Source of the DNA: Bacillaceae bacterium UBA7792
Lineage (GTDB): Bacteria > Bacillota > Bacilli > Bacillales > Cytobacillaceae
NCBI GenBank assembly: GCA_002480735.1
Contig: DLCS01000191.1
Span: 1-46,218, forward strand
Direction: 5' to 3'
Length of the DNA stretch: 46,218 nucleotides
This document shows, one piece after another, positions 25,752 through 35,710 of this stretch (positions are counted from its first letter, which is position 1; each line of letters starts with the position of its first letter). The notes beneath the pieces were generated by a model, which was not told where the DNA came from, searched no databases, and saw only the letters and a program-made list of their open reading frames with translations. The translations under genes were made by a program, and so were the position numbers.

Positions 25752-26606
25752 TTATTGATTTGCTTCTAACAATTCTAGTATTCTCTCTAAATCATCATTT
25801 GAGAAAAATTCAATTTCAATTTTTCCCTTTTCCTTGTTTTTACTTTGCTTTATATGAACATTTGTTCCAAATCTTTCACGGAGAAAGGTTTCTTGTTCAA
25901 GGAGAAAGACATTTTTGCCTTGTTTTTGCTTTTTTGTTTCACGTGAAACATTTTCATTAAGATTTTGAATGAGCTGTTCGAGCTGGCGAACATTCAATCC
26001 TTCCTTGATCACCTTTTCTACAACAAGTGTTATTTTATCCTTTTTCCGTAATCCTAATAAGGCACGACCATGGCCCATTGAAATTTTGCCTTCCGAAATA
26101 AGCTGCTGAATCTTCGGTGGTAGAGATAGTAATCGAATATGATTCGCGATGTGGGGCCTACTCTTTCCTAATCTTTTCGCCAATTGTTCTTGGGTAACAT
26201 CCAGCTTCTCCATTAACATCTGATAGGCAGCGGCCTCTTCAATCGGAGTTAAATCCTCTCTTTGGAGGTTTTCTAATACAGCTAGTTCCATCATTTGCTG
26301 TTCAGTTAGCTCACGAACAACAACGGGTACCTTTTCAAGTTTCGCTTCCTTTGCCGCACGAAATCGCCTTTCCCCCACGACAATTTCATAGCCCTTAATG
26401 CTTTTGCGAACAATAATCGGCTGGAGAATACCGTGCTCTTGAATGGATTTTTTTAATTCATCAATTGCTTCCTTATCAAAGATTTTCCGTGGTTGATATG
26501 GGTTAGGTCGAAGCTCCTTAAGAGATACCTCTCTGACAACCTCTTCTTTTCCAGGCTCCATATTAGCAAAAAAAGCATTTAATCCTTTTCCTAATCCTTT
26601 AGCCAT
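25752..26606 (-). CDS. spo0J: Chromosome partitioning protein ParB / Spo0J
   Basis: Spo0J is a CTPase clamp that loads at parS sites, spreads, and recruits condensin to the origin region. The 284 residues show the Soj-interacting N-terminus MAKGLGKGLNAFF, the CTP-binding ParB domain with GERRFRAAKEAKL, ENLQREDLTP, a helix-turn-helix (LAKRLGKSRPHIANHIRLL) and a C-terminal dimerisation domain. A parS site lies inside the gene and encodes VSRET. The ATG overlaps the end of soj by eight bases. Confidence 0.97.
   Translation of the reverse strand: MAKGLGKGLNAFFANMEPGKEEVVREVSLKELRPNPYQPRKIFDKEAIDELKKSIQEHGILQPIIVRKSIKGYEIVVGERRFRAAKEAKLEKVPVVVRELTEQQMMELAVLENLQREDLTPIEEAAAYQMLMEKLDVTQEQLAKRLGKSRPHIANHIRLLSLPPKIQQLISEGKISMGHGRALLGLRKKDKITLVVEKVIKEGLNVRQLEQLIQNLNENVSRETKKQKQGKNVFLLEQETFLRERFGTNVHIKQSKNKEKGKIEIEFFSNDDLERILELLEANQ
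25935..25950. promoter_or_regulatory. parS site within spo0J
   Basis: TGTTTCACGTGAAACA is a perfect palindrome and ParB binding site. B. subtilis also has a parS in this position of its own spo0J gene. It is identical to the sites in walK and between ssb and rpsF. Confidence 0.93.
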
Positions 26607-27360
26607 GAACAGCCACTTCCTTTGCTAAATCTAAGTATACTTCCGCTCCCCTTGATTTTGGATCATAAATGATAATGGGTTCCCCATGGCTTGGGGCTTC
26701 ACTTAGTCGAACATTTCTTGGGATGACTGTCTGATACACCTTGTCCTGAAAATATTTCTTCACTTCCTCAATTACCTGAAGACCTAGATTCGTTCTTGCA
26801 TCTAGCATCGTCAGCAAAACACCCTCGATTTTCAGATCATGATTTAGATGCTTCTGAACGAGTCTTACCGTGTTAAGTAGCTGGCTTAATCCCTCGAGTG
26901 CATAATATTCACATTGAACTGGGATAAGGACCGCATCGGACGCGGTTAATGCATTTAAAGTAAGAAGACCTAATGATGGAGGACAATCAATGATAATGAA
27001 ATCATATTGTTCCTTAACCTCTTCTAAAGCACGCTTTAAGCGAAGCTCTCTTGAGATAGTCGGAACCAATTCAATTTCAGCCCCTGCTAACTGAATCGTG
27101 GCAGGAATGGCATACAAATTCTCAACTCCAGTTGGTCGAATAACCTTAGGAGCCTCCACATCATCTACCAATACATCATAAATACATTGATCAATATCCG
27201 CTTTTTCAAGGCCAACTCCGCTCGTTGCGTTTCCTTGAGGATCTATATCTACTAACAAAACTCTTTTTCCTATATATGCTAAGCAGGCACCTAGATTGAC
27301 AGAGGTTGTTGTCTTGCCAACTCCCCCTTTTTGATTTGCAATCGAAATAATTTTGCCCAC
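26599..27360 (-). CDS. soj: Chromosome partitioning ATPase ParA / Soj
   Basis: Soj is a Walker-type ATPase that acts with Spo0J in origin segregation and also regulates DnaA. The 253 residues start MGKIISIANQKGGVGKTT, with the deviant Walker A KGGVGKTT at 11-18, DIDPQGNAT, and Walker B IIIDCPPSLG. I start at the GTG at 27360, preceded by AGGTGAT, which reproduces the B. subtilis N-terminus. The frame extends eight codons further to 27384, but that segment contains the ribosome binding site. It overlaps spo0J by eight bases. Confidence 0.97.
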   Translation of the reverse strand: MGKIISIANQKGGVGKTTTSVNLGACLAYIGKRVLLVDIDPQGNATSGVGLEKADIDQCIYDVLVDDVEAPKVIRPTGVENLYAIPATIQLAGAEIELVPTISRELRLKRALEEVKEQYDFIIIDCPPSLGLLTLNALTASDAVLIPVQCEYYALEGLSQLLNTVRLVQKHLNHDLKIEGVLLTMLDARTNLGLQVIEEVKKYFQDKVYQTVIPRNVRLSEAPSHGEPIIIYDPKSRGAEVYLDLAKEVAVHG

Positions 27361-27470
27361 GGTATCACCTACCTTCATTTCCACTCATGCTAAAAAAATG
27401 CTATTCTTGCAATCATGTATTCTATTTTATCATGAAAAAGATTACAGAATCATTTTTTTGAAAAAAATAA

Positions 27471-27500
27471 GAGAAACTAAACATAGATGTTTAATTTCTC
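27471..27500 (-). terminator. Rho-independent terminator of noc
   Basis: GAGAAA-C-TAAACAT pairs with ATGTTTA-A-TTTCTC around a 2-base loop. On the minus strand TTATTTTTTTC follows. It lies 50 bases behind the noc stop. Confidence 0.75.
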
Positions 27501-27549
27501 ATGATAAAAGAAGTCTATTTTCGTACGGATATGTTTGAGAAAAGGAGCC

Positions 27550-28407
27550 CTATTTCTTCTTTGGAATTTTGATGGTGAATTGATAGTATTCCTCGAACTC
27601 TTCCTCTTCTGAATCAAGCTTAATACCGCTGTCAGTTACCATTGATAGAGATTGCCTAATCGTATTAACTGCAATCCGCATGTCCTTGCTGAAAGCTCTT
27701 CGTTTCGGTTTTGGCTTCTCATTCGGTTGCTCCAGGAGCTTAATGACTCGTTCTTCTGTTTGTTTGACATTAAGATTTTTTTCAATGATCTCAGCGAGTA
27801 ATTGAATTTGCTTCTGTCCATCTTTTAGTGGGATTAATGCCCTTGCATGTCGTTCTGTAATTTCCTTTGAAAGTAGAGCATCCTGGACCTCTTGCGGTAA
27901 TTTAAGCAGCCTTAGCTTATTCGCAATGGTGGATTGACCTTTACCAAGACGTTGGGCTAGGGCTTCTTGTGTTAAATTATGCAGCTCAATTAGTTTCCCA
28001 TAAGCAACTGCTTCTTCAATCGGAGAAAGCTCTTCTCTTTGAAGATTCTCAATCAGAGCAATTGAAGCCGTTTCCGTATCGCTCATACTCTTAACAATAG
28101 CCGGAACTGTATCCCACCCTAATCTTTTCATTGCTCTCCATCTACGTTCACCAGCAATGATTTCAAACTTGCCTGCATCATATTCCCTGACGACAATAGG
28201 CTGGATGATTCCATGGGTATGGATGGTCCTCGACAATTCTTCAATCTTATCCTCAGCAAAAACCGTTCTTGGTTGGAAACGATTGGGTACGATATCGTCT
28301 ATGGGGATCTTATGGATTGCCTCTCTATCATCCTGTTCCCTTAGCTCATTTTCTGTTTGATCTTCCTTTTCGCCCAGGCCAAAAAAACGTGTGAAGGTTT
28401 GCTTCAT
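27550..28407 (-). CDS. noc: Nucleoid occlusion protein Noc
   Basis: Noc is a ParB paralogue that binds Noc-boxes, associates with the membrane and stops FtsZ rings forming over the nucleoid. The 285 residues begin with the amphipathic membrane-targeting helix [15 protein letters not shown], then the CTP-binding domain with [12 protein letters not shown] and [10 protein letters not shown], and the helix-turn-helix [21 protein letters not shown] start at the ATG at 28407 with AGGTGGT eight bases upstream; a GTG one codon earlier is possible. It sits between soj and rsmG, the usual place. Confidence 0.97.
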   Translation of the reverse strand: MKQTFTRFFGLGEKEDQTENELREQDDREAIHKIPIDDIVPNRFQPRTVFAEDKIEELSRTIHTHGIIQPIVVREYDAGKFEIIAGERRWRAMKRLGWDTVPAIVKSMSDTETASIALIENLQREELSPIEEAVAYGKLIELHNLTQEALAQRLGKGQSTIANKLRLLKLPQEVQDALLSKEITERHARALIPLKDGQKQIQLLAEIIEKNLNVKQTEERVIKLLEQPNEKPKPKRRAFSKDMRIAVNTIRQSLSMVTDSGIKLDSEEEEFEEYYQFTIKIPKKK

Positions 28408-28566
28408 CACTTTGCACCACCTTTACGAAACTCCCTAACTAATAAATTCTACATTTATAAATAGGTTCCTGCATGAGAACCTTTCTCAGCACATTTCTTG
28501 CATTTTCCCTATTAAAAATTATGCCATATTTTTGCTAAAAAAGGTACTCTATTCAGTAGCATTTAC

Positions 28567-29283
28567 CTAGCCAATTGGAGTTTTGTTAGGAATGCCAGGC
28601 TTTCTAGGGAATTTTTTCGGAGTAGATTTTTCCTTTTTAATCGTCACAATGTTTCTTTCACTTTCCTCTATCGGCAAGGTAAAAGAATGGATATTTATTA
28701 TTTTTCCGCCTAAAGTAGCTATTGCTTTTCTACCCGCTTCAATTTCTTCCTCCACATTTGCTGCTTTCATCGCAATAAATGTTCCTCCAACCTTTGCTAA
28801 AGGAATACAAAGCTCGCTCAATACAGAAAGGCGTGCAACTGCACGAGCTGTGACCACATCATAGGCCTCACGATGTTCTGAGCTTTGGCCAAAGGTTTCT
28901 GCCCGATCATGAATAAAACGAACATTTTCTAGCTGTAATTCTTTTGCTAAATGCTCGAGGAAGGAAATTCTTTTATTTAATGAATCGACGATAGTTATAT
29001 GTAAATTAGGAAAAGCAATCTTCAGCGGGATGCTTGGGAATCCTGCCCCTGCGCCGACATCACAAATATGTAGTGCTTCGTTAAAATCAAAATAGAAGGC
29101 TGCGGAAATCGAATCATAAAAATGCTTTAAATAGACCTCTGATTTGTCTGTGATTGCGGTTAAATTCATTTTTTCATTCCACTCTACGAGAGTATGAAAA
29201 TAAGTCTCATACTGGGACATTTGCTTTTGTGAAAGACGAATTCCTTTCTCCTCAAGCATCTGTTGAAACTCTTCTGTTTTCAT
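28567..29283 (-). CDS. rsmG: 16S rRNA (guanine-527-N7)-methyltransferase RsmG
   Basis: RsmG methylates G527 of 16S rRNA; its loss gives low-level streptomycin resistance in bacteria. The 238 residues include the SAM-binding motif [16 protein letters not shown] and [12 protein letters not shown], with the basic C-terminal tail [15 protein letters not shown]. It follows mnmG in the same direction at about 115 bases and is probably part of the mnmE-mnmG-rsmG group. Confidence 0.97.
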   Translation of the reverse strand: MKTEEFQQMLEEKGIRLSQKQMSQYETYFHTLVEWNEKMNLTAITDKSEVYLKHFYDSISAAFYFDFNEALHICDVGAGAGFPSIPLKIAFPNLHITIVDSLNKRISFLEHLAKELQLENVRFIHDRAETFGQSSEHREAYDVVTARAVARLSVLSELCIPLAKVGGTFIAMKAANVEEEIEAGRKAIATLGGKIINIHSFTLPIEESERNIVTIKKEKSTPKKFPRKPGIPNKTPIG

Positions 29284-29375
29284 TGGTCAACCCCGTTCCT
29301 GTTCATAAGTATGGCTGTTTTCATTACGCTTGTGGCAATTGTAACAATTTTGAGAAAAAGCTTTATGTAAAGAGA

Positions 29376-29400
29376 AGGAACCTCTCTTAAAAAGGTTCCT
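29376..29400 (-). terminator. Hairpin between mnmG and rsmG
   Basis: AGGAACC pairs with GGTTCCT around an 11-base loop and overlaps the mnmG stop. Only TCTCTTT follows on the minus strand, so it is at best a weak terminator and could attenuate rsmG. Confidence 0.4.
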
Positions 29401-31288
29401 ATTCATTCGAAACTCTGGCAATTTTCCCTTGCTCTAAGTAGACGAGTAAAATGGAAATATCAGCAGGATTTACCCCGGAAATTCTCGATGCTTGGGCAAT
29501 GGAAAGAGGATGGACTGTTTTTAATTTCTGTCTTGCCTCCGTTGCCAAGCCATTGATTGCTTCATAATCAATATCGATAGGAATTTTCTTATTCTCCATT
29601 TTCTTTAATCGTTCAACCTGTTGAAGGGATTTTTCAATATAGCCCTCATACTTGATTTGAATTTCTACCTGCTCAATCACTTCATCGTCCAGTTCGACTT
29701 CGCTAGGTATGATTTGGGCGATATGTGCATAGGACATTTCTGGCCGTTTTAATAAATCACTTGCTTTAATTCCATCCTTAAGCTCACTGCCACCAAGACT
29801 CTTGATGAGCTCTTGTACCTCTTTCTTTGGTTTGATAATGGTGGACTGCAATCTTTCTCTTTCCGCTTCAATTTTTTCCTTTTTAGCAAGAAATTTTTGA
29901 TAGCGTTCTTCGCTGATAAGACCGATCTTATGACCAATTTCTGTTAAGCGCATATCCGCATTATCATGACGGAGCAGCAAGCGGTATTCAGCACGTGATG
30001 TAAGAAGACGGTATGGCTCATTTGTCCCCTTCGTCACTAAGTCGTCAATTAATACCCCAATATAAGCATCGGAGCGGCTAAGAATAAGCTCATCCTTCCC
30101 TAAGGCTCTTCTTCCCGCATTGATGCCAGCCATGAGTCCTTGACCTGCGGCTTCCTCGTAACCAGATGTCCCATTGATTTGACCAGCTGTATAAAGATTC
30201 TTGATCTTCTTCGTTTCAAGTGTTGGCCATAATTGATTTGGTACGATGGCATCATATTCAATCGCATATCCAGGACGCATCATTTGCGCTTGTTCCAAGC
30301 CTGGAACCGTACGAATCAATTGATGCTGAATATCCTCAGGAAGACTCGTAGAAAGCCCTTGAACATAGACTTCTTCCGTATTTCTCCCCTCTGGCTCTAG
30401 GAAGATTTGATGTCTTGGCTTATCGTTAAATCGAACAACCTTATCTTCAATCGACGGACAATAACGAGCACCGGTTGCCTTAATCATTCCAGAATACATA
30501 GGGGAACGATGTAAATTCGCATCAATAATTTGATGGGTGAATTCATTGGTATAAGTTAACCAGCATGGGAGTTGATCAGTAATGTACTTCGTTGTTTCAT
30601 AAGAAAATGCCCGTGGATTTTCATCTCCAGGCTGAATTTCTGTTTTACTATAATCGATTGTGTTTCCGTTAACTCTTGGAGGGGTACCTGTCTTGAAACG
30701 TACTAGCTCGAAGCCTAATTCTTCAAGATGCTCAGACAGCTTAATCGATGGCTGCTGATTATTGGGCCCGCTTGAATATTTTAACTCGCCTAGGATGATT
30801 TCCCCTCGTAAAAAGGTACCCGTTGTAATGATGACCGTTTTTGAATAATACATCGCACCGGTTTTCGTAATGACTCCCTTACATGTATCATCCTCAATAA
30901 TTAAGCTTTCAACCATTCCTTGAACGAGCGTTAAATTGGGTTCATTTTCGAGCGTTTTCTTCATTTCATGCTGATAGGCAAATTTATCAGCCTGTGCTCT
31001 TAAAGCGCGAACTGCAGGTCCTTTTCCTGTGTTCAACATGCGCATTTGTATATAGGTTTTGTCGATATTTTTTCCCATTTCTCCGCCTAACGCATCTATT
31101 TCCCTGACGACAATCCCTTTAGCAGGCCCTCCAATCGAAGGATTGCATGGCATAAAAGCCACCATATCTAAATTTATCGTCAAAACTAATGTTTTTGCCC
31201 CTTGTCGAGCGGCAGCCAAACCTGCTTCAGCACCGGCATGACCGGCTCCGATGACAATGACATCATAATTTCCAGCCTCGTATTGCAT
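29399..31288 (-). CDS. mnmG: tRNA uridine-34 modification protein MnmG (GidA)
   Basis: MnmG is an FAD enzyme that, with MnmE, adds the (carboxymethyl)aminomethyl group at C5 of wobble uridine 34 in certain tRNAs. The 629 residues start with an FAD-binding Rossmann motif [12 protein letters not shown], followed by [11 protein letters not shown] and TGTFLRGEI, and the C-terminal GidA domain ([18 protein letters not shown]). It follows mnmE at a 12-base gap, so the partners are co-transcribed. Confidence 0.98.
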   Translation of the reverse strand: MQYEAGNYDVIVIGAGHAGAEAGLAAARQGAKTLVLTINLDMVAFMPCNPSIGGPAKGIVVREIDALGGEMGKNIDKTYIQMRMLNTGKGPAVRALRAQADKFAYQHEMKKTLENEPNLTLVQGMVESLIIEDDTCKGVITKTGAMYYSKTVIITTGTFLRGEIILGELKYSSGPNNQQPSIKLSEHLEELGFELVRFKTGTPPRVNGNTIDYSKTEIQPGDENPRAFSYETTKYITDQLPCWLTYTNEFTHQIIDANLHRSPMYSGMIKATGARYCPSIEDKVVRFNDKPRHQIFLEPEGRNTEEVYVQGLSTSLPEDIQHQLIRTVPGLEQAQMMRPGYAIEYDAIVPNQLWPTLETKKIKNLYTAGQINGTSGYEEAAGQGLMAGINAGRRALGKDELILSRSDAYIGVLIDDLVTKGTNEPYRLLTSRAEYRLLLRHDNADMRLTEIGHKIGLISEERYQKFLAKKEKIEAERERLQSTIIKPKKEVQELIKSLGGSELKDGIKASDLLKRPEMSYAHIAQIIPSEVELDDEVIEQVEIQIKYEGYIEKSLQQVERLKKMENKKIPIDIDYEAINGLATEARQKLKTVHPLSIAQASRISGVNPADISILLVYLEQGKIARVSNE

Positions 31289-31300
31289 CGCGCTGCCTCC

Positions 31301-32686
31301 TTATTTCCCTAAACAAAATTGTGAGAATAGCTGATTGATTAAGCTATCATGAACACTTTCTCCAATGATTTCTCCGAGAAGCTCCCATGTCTTAATATAG
31401 TCAATTTGAACAATATCAATCGGAACTCCCGCCTGAACCCCTTCTAATGCCTCTTCAATTGACTGAAGCGCTTGATTGAGAAGAGCAATATGGCGACTGT
31501 TTGAAACATAGGTGATATCACCTGAATCAATCGAACCAGCAAAAAATAAAGAAGCAATGGCTTCCTCCAGTTCGTCGACTCCAACATCCTCAAGCAGTGA
31601 GGTCGTCACAAGCTTATGGTGCTTGGCTAGCTCCTCTACTCGCTCTAAATTAATCTTTTGCGGCAAATCTGTTTTGTTCACAATCACAATGACGTCCATA
31701 CCTTCCACAGCCGCAAAGATATTCTCATCCTCAAGGGTGAGTTCATCTGCATAATTGAGGACAAGAAGGATCAAATCCGCTTCCTTTAACACCTGACGTG
31801 AGCGTTCGACTCCAATTCGTTCAACGATATCTTCCGTTTCCCGAATGCCTGCGGTATCGAGAAGCCTTAACGGAACTCCTCTAACATTCACATACTCTTC
31901 AATGACATCACGTGTCGTACCAGGTATATCCGTTACGATTGCTTTATTTTCTTGGACAAGACTATTTAATAGGGAAGACTTTCCAACATTAGGCCGTCCT
32001 ACAATCACGGTAGAAAGACCTTCCCTTAATATTTTCCCTTGTTGAGACGTTTGTAAAAGCTTTTCAATTTCTTTTTTAACATAGCTTGCTTTTTCAATTA
32101 ATAGCTTGTGGGTCATTTCCTCCACATCATCATACTCCGGATAATCGATATTGACCTCAACATGCGCAAGCGTTTCTAAGATTTCTTGGCGGAGCCTTTG
32201 AATTAATTTCGACAAGCGTCCTTCCATTTGACCTAAGGCGACATTCATCGCCCGATCGGTCTTTGCTCGAATCAGATCCATAACCGCTTCAGCCTGAGAA
32301 AGATCAATTCTGCCATTTAAGAATGCACGCTTTGTAAATTCACCTGGCTCTGCAAGCCTTGCCCCTGCATTTAAGACCAGCTGCAAGACGCGGTTGACAG
32401 AAACAAGCCCACCATGGCAGTTAATTTCAACCACATTTTCCTTTGTGAAGGTTTTTGGCGCCTTCATCACAGAAACCATTACTTCCTCAATCACTTCATT
32501 TGTCTTAGGGTCAATCAAATGCCCATAATGAATCGTGTGGGATGCCACATCTGTTAGCCTTTTCTCTCCAACCCCTTGAAAAAGCTTTCCAGCTATGTTA
32601 ATAGCCTCTTCTCCACTTAATCTGACAATGGCTATTGCTCCCTCTCCCATCGGAGTCGATATCGCTGCAATTGTATCCAGCTGCAT
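31301..32686 (-). CDS. mnmE: tRNA modification GTPase MnmE (TrmE)
   Basis: MnmE is the GTPase partner of MnmG in modifying wobble uridine 34. The 461 residues contain an N-terminal folate-binding domain, a helical domain interrupted by a G domain (G1 [13 protein letters not shown]3 [11 protein letters not shown]4 NKTD), and the C-terminal catalytic motif FCLGK. Two codons (Gln, Leu) separate the initial Met from the usual DTIAAISTP start. AGAGGTG precedes the ATG. A DnaA-box cluster lies immediately upstream. Confidence 0.98.
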   Translation of the reverse strand: MQLDTIAAISTPMGEGAIAIVRLSGEEAINIAGKLFQGVGEKRLTDVASHTIHYGHLIDPKTNEVIEEVMVSVMKAPKTFTKENVVEINCHGGLVSVNRVLQLVLNAGARLAEPGEFTKRAFLNGRIDLSQAEAVMDLIRAKTDRAMNVALGQMEGRLSKLIQRLRQEILETLAHVEVNIDYPEYDDVEEMTHKLLIEKASYVKKEIEKLLQTSQQGKILREGLSTVIVGRPNVGKSSLLNSLVQENKAIVTDIPGTTRDVIEEYVNVRGVPLRLLDTAGIRETEDIVERIGVERSRQVLKEADLILLVLNYADELTLEDENIFAAVEGMDVIVIVNKTDLPQKINLERVEELAKHHKLVTTSLLEDVGVDELEEAIASLFFAGSIDSGDITYVSNSRHIALLNQALQSIEEALEGVQAGVPIDIVQIDYIKTWELLGEIIGESVHDSLINQLFSQFCLGK

Positions 32687-32766
32687 TTTTTACACCTCTT
32701 TTTTGCCCTGTCCACGTCTCTATATCATTCACTATTTCCAAAATGATAGAATACCATATGTCTCTT

Positions 32767-32847
32767 TGTGGATAAAGTATCTACACTCAGTTATCCACAT
32801 CCATCGATTTTCGTATGTTTTATTTTAACTTATCCACATGTGAATAA
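32767..32847. promoter_or_regulatory. DnaA-box cluster between mnmE and jag
   Basis: Perfect boxes are TGTGGATAA (32767-32775), TTATCCACA (32791-32799) and TTATCCACA (32830-32838). TGTGAATAA (32839-32847, 8/9) abuts the last as an inverted pair. A DnaA-binding cluster at the corresponding mnmE-jag interval is reported in B. subtilis, as far as I recall. Confidence 0.75.
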
Positions 32848-32895
32848 CAATATTTGAACATCCGTCAATCATGTAAATGATCCCATACACACAAA

Positions 32896-32932
32896 AAAAA
32901 CACCGTACTTAAAATTTAAGTACAGTGTTTTT
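32896..32932 (-). terminator. Rho-independent terminator of jag
   Basis: AAAAACAC-C-GTACTT pairs with AAGTAC-A-GTGTTTTT around an AT loop, and a run of eight Ts follows on the minus strand. It ends the rnpA-yidC-jag transcript. Confidence 0.88.
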
Positions 32933-32943
32933 AGGTTATCTGC

Positions 32944-33561
32944 TTATTTTACTGGTGCAATCACAATATGTCGGTTTGGTTCTACTCCATCAGAGTAAGT
33001 CTTAATTCGATGATTTTCCATTAAAGCGGTATGAATGACTTTTCGCTCATAGGATGGCATAGGCTCTAAAGCCACTTTTTGACCAGTCCTGACTGCTTTG
33101 TGTGCAAGCCGTTCTGCTAATTGAACCAATGTTTCATTTCGTCTTGCTCGATAGTTCTCAGCATCAAGCAAAACATTTAAATATTGCTCTGAATAGCGAT
33201 TAATTACCAACTGTGTTAAATATTGCAAAGAGTTTAAGGTCTGTCCTCTTTTTCCAATAAGGAGGGCAATTTTTTCACCTGAGAGAATGAATTGAACCTG
33301 TTTCCCTTCTCTTAGAACTTCGATTTCTACCTTAACACCCATTTTCTCACTAACATCTACAAGAAATTTCTTCGCCTCTTCGATCGGATCCAGCTTCACC
33401 GTGACCTTCACGACAGCAGGTCGTGAACCAAAACCAAAAATCCCCTTTTTTCCTTCATCAATAATCGATACTTCTGCGCGGTCTTTTGTTGATTGTAATT
33501 GAGCTAAAGCCGATTTTACTGCTTCATCGACAGTTTGGCCGGTAGCAGTTACCTGTTTCAC
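32944..33561 (-). CDS. jag: RNA-binding protein Jag / KhpB (SpoIIIJ-associated)
   Basis: Jag/KhpB binds RNA and is linked to cell-size control and, in spore formers, to SpoIIIJ. The 205 residues have a Jag N-terminal domain ([19 protein letters not shown]), a KH domain with [15 protein letters not shown], and a C-terminal R3H domain ([12 protein letters not shown]). The GTG start overlaps the yidC stop (GTGA), so translation is coupled. Confidence 0.96.
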   Translation of the reverse strand: MKQVTATGQTVDEAVKSALAQLQSTKDRAEVSIIDEGKKGIFGFGSRPAVVKVTVKLDPIEEAKKFLVDVSEKMGVKVEIEVLREGKQVQFILSGEKIALLIGKRGQTLNSLQYLTQLVINRYSEQYLNVLLDAENYRARRNETLVQLAERLAHKAVRTGQKVALEPMPSYERKVIHTALMENHRIKTYSDGVEPNRHIVIAPVK

Positions 33562-34337
33562 TTTTTTGCTCCTCCCGCTTTACTAGTTTCTTTTTGTTCC
33601 TTTAAATCTGGACCTTTAATGAAATATGTTTGTACAATCATAAAAATGTTACCTACTACCCAGTATAATGAGAGCGCTGCAGGGAACTTAATCGCGAATA
33701 TGATAATCATGATTGGCATCATCCAAAGCATCATCGCCATTTGAGGGTTTTGATTGGCCGTGCCCGCCATCATCATTTTTTGTTGAATGAAAGTAGTCGC
33801 TCCTGCAACAAGTGGTAAAATATAGTATGGGTCTGGAGAACCTAGATCAAACCATAAAAAACTATGCTCGGCGATTTCCCTTGTCCGATTAATTGCATGG
33901 TAAAACCCAATAAGAATCGGCATTTGAATAAGAATCGGGAAGCATCCTGCTAACGGATTAATATTATGCTTTTGAAACAATGCCATCGTCTCTTGTTGGA
34001 GCTTTTGTTGAGTTTTTTGGTCTTTCGAGCTATATTTTTCTTTTAATTTCTGCATCTCTGGCTGAATCGCTTGCATCGCCTTCGAGCTTTTCGTTTGTTT
34101 AATCATTAAAGGCAAAATTAATAAACGAATAATGATGGTAACGAGGATGATAGCTAACCCATAGTTATTGCCAGCAAACTTCGCAACCATGATAATAAAC
34201 TGTGATAATGGATAAACAATATACTCATTCCAAAAGCCTTCACTTTCAGAAGTAATCGGCTGATTATACTCAGTACAACCGGTTAGTAGGGTTAATAGTA
34301 GAACCAAACCGATTAAAAGAAACATCCTTTTCTTCAA
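33558..34337 (-). CDS. yidC: Membrane protein insertase YidC1 / SpoIIIJ (lipoprotein)
   Basis: YidC inserts proteins into the membrane with or without Sec. In spore formers the SpoIIIJ form is also needed for forespore sigma-G activity. The 259 residues start with a lipoprotein signal ending in the lipobox LLTGC (Cys21). About five membrane segments follow, with the conserved hydrophilic-groove arginine in [10 protein letters not shown] and a cytoplasmic charged loop near [14 protein letters not shown]. It lies between rnpA and jag, the typical rpmH-rnpA-yidC-jag order. Confidence 0.96.
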   Translation of the reverse strand: MKKRMFLLIGLVLLLTLLTGCTEYNQPITSESEGFWNEYIVYPLSQFIIMVAKFAGNNYGLAIILVTIIIRLLILPLMIKQTKSSKAMQAIQPEMQKLKEKYSSKDQKTQQKLQQETMALFQKHNINPLAGCFPILIQMPILIGFYHAINRTREIAEHSFLWFDLGSPDPYYILPLVAGATTFIQQKMMMAGTANQNPQMAMMLWMMPIMIIIFAIKFPAALSLYWVVGNIFMIVQTYFIKGPDLKEQKETSKAGGAKK

Positions 34338-34444
34338 ACGTGAAATCCTCCTTGTACGAAATCTAATCTAAATGTTCTTTAAATTTTCAGGAATCAAGAG
34401 TATTGTATCATCTTTTAATAGACAGCGCTTTAGAAAAATAAAAT

Positions 34445-34813
34445 TTATTGTTCCGATTTTGAGAGCGCTTTTCTAACCTTTAATACCTTCGAAAGCTTTA
34501 ACACATGAACAAGGCTCCCTTTTATCTCAAAAAAGTCCATGGTAGCCGCTGGTTTCCTAGCGATGATGATATAGTCATATTCCTGCTGTAAATCATCCTC
34601 TAGCTCATGAAATGCTTGTCTTATGTATCTCTTGATTTGATTTCGTTTGACTGCGTTTCCTAATCTTTTACTCACTGAGAGCCCAATTCTAAAATGAGCC
34701 TGCCCCGGTTTCTTTAAGGAATAAACAACAAATTGTCTATTAGCAAAGGATTTCCCCTTTTTAAAAATCTCCTGGAAATCCTTGTTTTTCTTAACTCTAT
34801 ACTCTTTCTTCAT
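34445..34813 (-). CDS. rnpA: Ribonuclease P protein component
   Basis: RnpA is the protein cofactor of RNase P and helps bind the 5' leader of precursor tRNAs. The 122 residues include the RNR signature in [19 protein letters not shown] and the N-terminal [20 protein letters not shown]. It lies downstream of rpmH, but a strong hairpin between them should limit read-through. Confidence 0.97.
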   Translation of the reverse strand: MKKEYRVKKNKDFQEIFKKGKSFANRQFVVYSLKKPGQAHFRIGLSVSKRLGNAVKRNQIKRYIRQAFHELEDDLQQEYDYIIIARKPAATMDFFEIKGSLVHVLKLSKVLKVRKALSKSEQ

Positions 34814-34956
34814 GCTCTCACCTAGTTTCCTTTAGAGCTACCCCTATTCATCATTAAGAATTATCATCCACTCAAAACATATCTATACGTTCCCTACCGA
34901 ATTTAGAAATAAAGACTTTTCTCTAAATGATTAGTTTCTAAAAAAGGCAGCCATTA

Positions 34957-34984
34957 GAAAAAAGACCACTGATTATACAGTGGC

Positions 34985-34985
<1 letters not shown>
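34957..34985 (-). terminator. Rho-independent terminator of rpmH
   Basis: GGCCACTG pairs with CAGTGGTC (one G-U) around a 6-base loop, then TTTTTTC on the minus strand. It starts at the last base of the rpmH stop codon. Confidence 0.8.
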
Positions 34986-35146
<161 letters not shown>

Positions 35147-35164
35147 TTACAGACAGTCTAAATA

Positions 35165-35194
35165 ATTATATAGAGGAAAGCCTAAAAATGTCAA
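35165..35194 (-). promoter_or_regulatory. Sigma-A promoter of rpmH
   Basis: On the minus strand consensus TTGACA (plus 35189-35194) and TATAAT (plus 35165-35170) are 18 bases apart. Both hexamers are perfect. Confidence 0.85.
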
Positions 35195-35216
35195 CTCCCT
35201 TTCAAAATTAAGATTC

Positions 35217-35273
35217 TTCTCAAACTTAATTGCTCTTGAACCAAAAAATAAGAGATTAATTCTTGCTATGTAT
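35217..35273 (+). repeat. Copy A of a short repeat shared with the rRNA leader
   Basis: The stretch beginning TTCTCAAAC, with TTGCTCTTGAACC and AAAAAATAA, matches the segment at 46086-46149 almost throughout its first 35 bases. TGCTCTTGAAC resembles the rRNA antiterminator boxA. It lies upstream of the dnaA promoter and DnaA boxes. Confidence 0.5.
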
Positions 35274-35278
35274 CCCGT

Positions 35279-35596
35279 TGTGTATAACTTTCGACAATAT
35301 TTTTATTATCCACAGCAAATATTGACAGCTTTTTCACAAGTTAAAGGGATGTGGACAATTTAAATCCACATGTAGCCCTTCTTGTGGATAAAGTTTGAAA
35401 TACCATTGCAACATAAGGGATTATTTGATATTATAGTTGTGTTTTCACGTTGGATAAAAAGATGAGCAATACTTAATTATCCACAATTTGTGGATAGTGT
35501 GTGGACAATTTATCCAACCCTCTTGGAAAACTTTGTCCACAGCTAGTGGATATTGTCGAAATACCACATTATTTCCTTATTATATGTTTTTCCACA
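35279..35596. promoter_or_regulatory. oriC: oriC, part upstream of dnaA (DnaA-box array)
   Basis: This roughly 590-base gap between rpmH and dnaA holds the first half of the bipartite origin. Perfect DnaA boxes lie at 35306-35314, 35383-35391 and 35477-35485. Boxes with one mismatch lie at 35279-35287, 35350-35358, 35489-35497, 35500-35508, 35533-35541 and 35588-35596. Weaker ones occur near 35362, 35443 and 35510. The boxes overlap the dnaA promoter and leader, so they should also mediate DnaA autoregulation. Confidence 0.9.
35406..35434 (+). promoter_or_regulatory. Candidate dnaA promoter
   Basis: TTGCAA (35406-35411) and TATTAT (35429-35434) are 17 bases apart. Transcription would start near 35441 and run through a DnaA-box-rich leader of about 270 bases. 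Confidence 0.5.
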
Positions 35597-35710
35597 ATAG
35601 TAGCTGCTTAATTCATAATGACCTCATTGTTTGATTTCGGAATTCAAAATTCATTAGGTAGGGTAAAGACATTTTTCTCCTACTTATTGGTATGTAGGGA
35701 GGGAAAACGA

